Source: an uncultured Clostridia bacterium (GTDB lineage: Bacteria > Bacillota > Clostridia > UBA1381). From it: a stretch of DNA of 10,046 bases. The notes under the pieces were generated by a model. That model made no database searches. It was given only the letters and a program-made list of their open reading frames with translations, and was not told where the DNA came from. The first letter of the stretch is position 1. Every line of letters starts with the position of its first letter. The stretch is taken from contig CAJTPP010000074.1 in assembly GCA_910578235.1 (NCBI GenBank), forward strand, positions 3,277 to 13,322. The letters are read 5' to 3'. Shown piece by piece: positions 7,450 through 10,046 of this stretch. Both the position numbers and the translations under genes were made by a program.

Positions 7450-8301
7450 TTAGTCTGCCGTGTTAGTTCTGCCTATCCTGCAATGGCCATCTTCACACGA
7501 CTTTTCCTCATATTCTTTAAACATTCTGCCGCGCTTCATAGCGCTGTCCCAGTCAATCTTATGACCGTCAAAATCAGGGCCGTCCACACATGCAAACTTT
7601 GTTTCACCGTCCACAATAACACGGCAGCCGCCGCACATACCCGTACCGTCAATCATAACCGGATTCATTGACACTGTAGTAGGGATATCATACTTTTCCG
7701 TCAGCTTACATACAAACTTCATCATAACAAGCGGGCCGATAGCAATAACCTCGTCAAATTTTTCTCCCGCCTCAATCTCCTTCTGAAGCATGTCTGTAAC
7801 AAATCCCTGAGTTCCGTTTGACCCGTCGTCTGTAGCGACAATCAGTTTTGAAGAAACCTTTTTAAGCTCATCTTCCAAAATAACAAGCTCCTTATTTCTA
7901 AATCCTGTTATAACCGTCACATCAGCTCCGAGTTTATGTAATTTCTTAGCCTGCGGATACGCTATAGCCGTACCCAGTCCGCCTCCTATTACAGCCACCT
8001 TCTTTTTGCCTTCAAGAGGTGTCGGCATACCGAGCGGTCCCGCAAAGTCCTGAAGCTCGTCTCCCGCCTCTACCTGTGCCAGATCTCTCGTTGTTTTACC
8101 CACAATCTGCACAATAATTGTAACCGTGCCTTCTTCTCTGTCAAAGTCCGCAATTGTAAAAGGAACTCTCTCGCCGTATTCGTCAATTCTCAGAATAATA
8201 AATTGTCCCGGCTCAGCTTTCCTTGCAATCAAAGGCGCCTCTACTTCCATCAAAAATATCTGCGGATTGAGCACCTGCTTCTTAACTACTTTATAAGCCA
8301 T
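7450..8301 (-). CDS. nfnA: NADH-dependent reduced ferredoxin:NADP+ oxidoreductase, small subunit (FAD/NAD, [2Fe-2S])
   Basis: The small subunit of NfnAB carries FAD, the NAD(H) site and a [2Fe-2S] cluster. The 283-residue protein follows the ferredoxin-reductase fold: an FAD-binding barrel with RVPFTI (45-50), an NAD-binding region starting at VIGGGLGTA (104-112), and a C-terminal iron-sulfur binding segment with C223, C226 and C238 followed by DGPDFDGH. Only three Cys are found there. D218 lies five residues before C223, which matches my recollection that Nfn small subunits use an Asp as fourth ligand; PyrK-type proteins have four Cys. Sulfide dehydrogenase beta subunit or PyrK are alternative names, but the immediate downstream nfnB supports Nfn. 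The start ATG at 8301 follows GAGGTGG (8312-8306). Confidence 0.88.
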   Translation of the reverse strand: MAYKVVKKQVLNPQIFLMEVEAPLIARKAEPGQFIILRIDEYGERVPFTIADFDREEGTVTIIVQIVGKTTRDLAQVEAGDELQDFAGPLGMPTPLEGKKKVAVIGGGLGTAIAYPQAKKLHKLGADVTVITGFRNKELVILEDELKKVSSKLIVATDDGSNGTQGFVTDMLQKEIEAGEKFDEVIAIGPLVMMKFVCKLTEKYDIPTTVSMNPVMIDGTGMCGGCRVIVDGETKFACVDGPDFDGHKIDWDSAMKRGRMFKEYEEKSCEDGHCRIGRTNTAD

Positions 8302-8353
8302 TATACCACCTCTTAAATCTAATTCATACTAAAAATAAACTGCGTTATTTTTT

Positions 8354-8382
8354 ATCATATCACAAAATTTCAGTTTTTTCAA
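8354..8382 (-). promoter_or_regulatory. nfnAB promoter overlapping the upstream stop codon
   Basis: On the minus strand TTGAAA (8382-8377) and TATGAT (8359-8354) are 17 nt apart, each 5 of 6 to consensus. The -35 box overlaps the TGA stop of the pseudouridine synthase gene. The start point should be near 8347, giving a leader of about 45 nt. No terminator is visible between the two genes, so read-through from upstream is also possible. Confidence 0.6.
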
Positions 8383-9281
8383 TATTTTCGTGAAATTTTC
8401 TTGATAAAATCATACATATCCCTGTATATTTCGTCTTTAAATTCCAGTTTTCTTCCGCTTATAGGATGAATAAAACTCAAATAACAGGAATGAAGAAGCT
8501 GACGCGGAGCAATACTGTGATCCTCTCTGCCGTAAAGCCAGTCACCTACAAGAGGATGTCCTATATGCGCCATATGCACGCGTATCTGATGAGTGCGTCC
8601 AGTTTCAAGCTCCATTTCAAGCAAAGTATATTCTCCGTATCTTTCCATAACTCTGTAACGCGTGACAGCCCTCTGACCATCCGAAGATACAATACGGTTT
8701 ATAACACTTCCGTCAGCGCGTTTTATCGGCGCGTTAACAACGCCGTCATTTTTTACATCACCGCAGACAATACACCTGTATTTTCTGCGCAGTTCCTTAG
8801 TCTGTATCTCCTCCGCAAGCCTTGCGTGAATATAGCTGTTCTTGGCAATCGCCATAAGTCCGGACGTATCCTTGTCCAGACGATTTACCGCCCTGAACAC
8901 ATGCTCCTCTCCTCTGACGCGGTAATAGTACATAACGCCGTTCGCAACTGAATTTGTATAATTCCCCATAGACGGGTGTGTGGGCATATACGGAGACTTA
9001 TTTAAAACAAGAATATCCTCGTCTTCAAAAACAATATCCAGAGGAATATTTTCAGGCACAATATTCTCAGACGGAGCGTCACGCAATGTCACACTGAGTC
9101 TGTCTCCTTCTCTCACAGTATCGACAGTCCTTATATGACTTCCGTTAAGCCGTATACCGTCACTGTATTTTTTCAAATCTTTTATAAGCTTTGACGACAT
9201 TTGAAAATGCTGTTTCAGCACAGTTATAACATTCGCGCCGTCATATTTATCTTCGATTTTATATTCAAGTACTCTGTCCAT
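8379..9281 (-). CDS. RluA-family RNA pseudouridine synthase
   Basis: This 300-residue protein isomerises uridine to pseudouridine in structured RNA, most likely 23S rRNA. Residues about 12-72 form an S4-like RNA-binding domain. The catalytic domain follows with NRLDKDTSGL (133-142; catalytic Asp136), GRTHQIRVHM (228-237), VGDWLY (245-250) and a LLHS motif (262-265). The residue before RLD is Asn where RluA/RluD proteins usually have His; the catalytic Asp is intact. Family members act on different sites (RluA, RluC, RluD, TruC) and the sequence alone does not tell which. The ATG at 9281 shares its A with the TGA of the preceding gene (TGATG), and no Shine-Dalgarno sequence is visible, so translation is probably coupled to that gene. 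Confidence 0.9.
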   Translation of the reverse strand: MDRVLEYKIEDKYDGANVITVLKQHFQMSSKLIKDLKKYSDGIRLNGSHIRTVDTVREGDRLSVTLRDAPSENIVPENIPLDIVFEDEDILVLNKSPYMPTHPSMGNYTNSVANGVMYYYRVRGEEHVFRAVNRLDKDTSGLMAIAKNSYIHARLAEEIQTKELRRKYRCIVCGDVKNDGVVNAPIKRADGSVINRIVSSDGQRAVTRYRVMERYGEYTLLEMELETGRTHQIRVHMAHIGHPLVGDWLYGREDHSIAPRQLLHSCYLSFIHPISGRKLEFKDEIYRDMYDFIKKISRKY

Positions 9282-9946
9282 CAGTTATTAAAACCATTCA
9301 AAAGACGTGTCGCATATGATAAATCAACCATCTCCCATCCGAAGCTGTACGGTTTTACGCCCGTTTCACGCAGCCGGGTGTGTATTGTGTCATATGTCTC
9401 CTTAGGCACGCTTGACGTATATGTCTGTTTTTCCTTTTCATCATAAACCATAAACTCAACACTGCCGTTTTCAGACTTTCCGAAACGACATACCCGAAAC
9501 TGAGCTTTTTCAAGATCCTGTGATAATATCATCAGCTTTATCACTTCAATAGTTTTATCATTCATATCATTATCGAATATAAGAATTTTTTCAAGAAGCT
9601 CATTATAATCGGAGACAAACCTCAGATTATAACCCTCCAGCTTTTCAAGCTCCCCGGATTTCTCAGACGATTTCTGCACATTATCAAAAAGCTGATTTTT
9701 CAGCAGTTCATCATTACACGGCGAAAAAGAAATCATAAGACGCTTTTCCTCGTCATGATAAAGCATTGGGGACGGCATAAGAGCCGTATGCGAGCATGAC
9801 GGACAATGAAACATATTTATTTTCCCATGCAGCAGATCTTGCTTTAAATCCTCACTGTCCTTCACTGTTATTGAATTCCATACGGTTACTTCACTCATTT
9901 GTCCGCAATGCGGGCATTTTACATTCTGTGTCGCGTTTAGACTCAT
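9281..9946 (-). CDS. CpXC-domain protein
   Basis: This 221-residue protein has no signal peptide or membrane segment. The N-terminal part carries two Cys pairs, CPHC (11-14) and CPSC (48-51), which should bind one zinc ion as a ribbon; the spacing and the run MFHCPSC..TALMPSPMLYHD match the CpXC domain found in many Firmicutes, whose function is unknown to me. The remainder (about 80-221) is mixed helix and strand and I do not recognise it. The ATG at 9946 has AAAGGCGG (9960-9953) 6 nt upstream; an in-frame TTG at 9964 is not supported. The gene starts 1 nt after the upstream stop codon and overlaps the downstream pseudouridine synthase start, so the three genes form one unit. Confidence 0.8.
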   Translation of the reverse strand: MSLNATQNVKCPHCGQMSEVTVWNSITVKDSEDLKQDLLHGKINMFHCPSCSHTALMPSPMLYHDEEKRLMISFSPCNDELLKNQLFDNVQKSSEKSGELEKLEGYNLRFVSDYNELLEKILIFDNDMNDKTIEVIKLMILSQDLEKAQFRVCRFGKSENGSVEFMVYDEKEKQTYTSSVPKETYDTIHTRLRETGVKPYSFGWEMVDLSYATRLLNGFNN

Positions 9947-9947
9947 A

Positions 9948-10046
9948 TTAATCCGCCTTTCCAAGTAAATTTTCAGCCGCCACCATTATTCCGAGCTTTG
10001 CCGATTCATACGTCAGGCCACCCTGCATATACGCTATATACGGCGG
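9948..10046 (-). CDS. C-terminal end of an unrecognised protein, truncated by window edge
   Basis: An open frame enters from the right edge and gives 32 codons before a TAA at 9950-9948. It reads PPYIAYMQGGLTYESAKLG followed by IMVAAENLLGKAD. The mix of residues and the helical, Ala/Leu-rich tail look like real protein. Its stop is separated from the ATG of the CpXC gene by a single T, and that gene's ribosome binding site lies inside this frame, which supports it being a translated upstream operon member. I do not recognise the family from this fragment. Confidence 0.6.
   Translation of the reverse strand, partial: PPYIAYMQGGLTYESAKLGIMVAAENLLGKAD

Noticed and set aside
8325..8380. Terminator between the pseudouridine synthase gene and nfnA
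   Set aside because: AAACTG and CAGTTT can pair over only 6 bp with a loop of about 30 nt and no GC-rich stem.
8466..8951. 161-codon open frame on the plus strand
   Set aside because: It is antisense to the catalytic domain of the RluA-family gene, and the composition looks like a shadow frame.
1..10046. CRISPR array, tRNA/rRNA, insertion sequence, prophage or defence system
   Set aside because: No regularly spaced repeats, cloverleaf-like sequence, transposase or phage-like frames, or terminal repeats were seen.

Overview
The window reads as a chromosomal segment of an anaerobic, fermentative member of the Clostridia (Lachnospiraceae/Ruminococcaceae-like gut or rumen Firmicutes). The evidence is strong AGGAGG-type ribosome binding sites, AT-rich intergenic regions with sigma-A-like promoters, an ATP-economy gene set (GTP-type PEP carboxykinase and an NfnAB electron-bifurcating transhydrogenase), a secreted multidomain family 2 glycoside hydrolase and a DUF6062-type protein. 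The assignment comes from gene content only; no rRNA or other phylogenetic marker is present.

Layout, left to right. Positions 1-3000 (minus) hold the first 1000 codons of a very large secreted GH2 glycosidase that runs off the left edge. A short intergenic region (3001-3175) carries its promoter and the terminator of the next gene. Positions 3176-4955 (minus) hold pckA, whose reading frame is broken by an apparent 2-nt loss about 65 codons before its natural end. Positions 4956-5230 are a divergent promoter region, with an extended -10 promoter firing left into pckA and a perfect-consensus promoter firing right. Positions 5231-5986 (plus) hold the only rightward gene, a DUF6062-like protein built from two copies of a CxxC...CxxH unit. 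A 27-bp perfect inverted repeat (5972-6031) terminates transcription from both sides. Positions 6039-8301 (minus) are the nfnA-nfnB operon, with a promoter overlapping the stop codon of the upstream gene. Positions 8379-9946 (minus) hold an RluA-family pseudouridine synthase translationally coupled to a CpXC-domain protein, which itself starts 1 nt after the stop of a truncated gene entering from the right edge.

Functionally, pckA links C3 and C4 intermediates (oxaloacetate and PEP), and NfnAB exchanges electrons among NADH, reduced ferredoxin and NADPH. Both suit carbohydrate fermentation, and the extracellular GH2 enzyme would supply sugar. These are separate transcription units and I see no evidence that they form one system. 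No RNA gene, mobile element, CRISPR array or att site was recognised. I do not find a convincing new multi-gene system. The items most worth a second look are the pckA frameshift, the apparent loss of the canonical acid/base glutamate in the GH2 enzyme, and the duplicated Cys/His protein.
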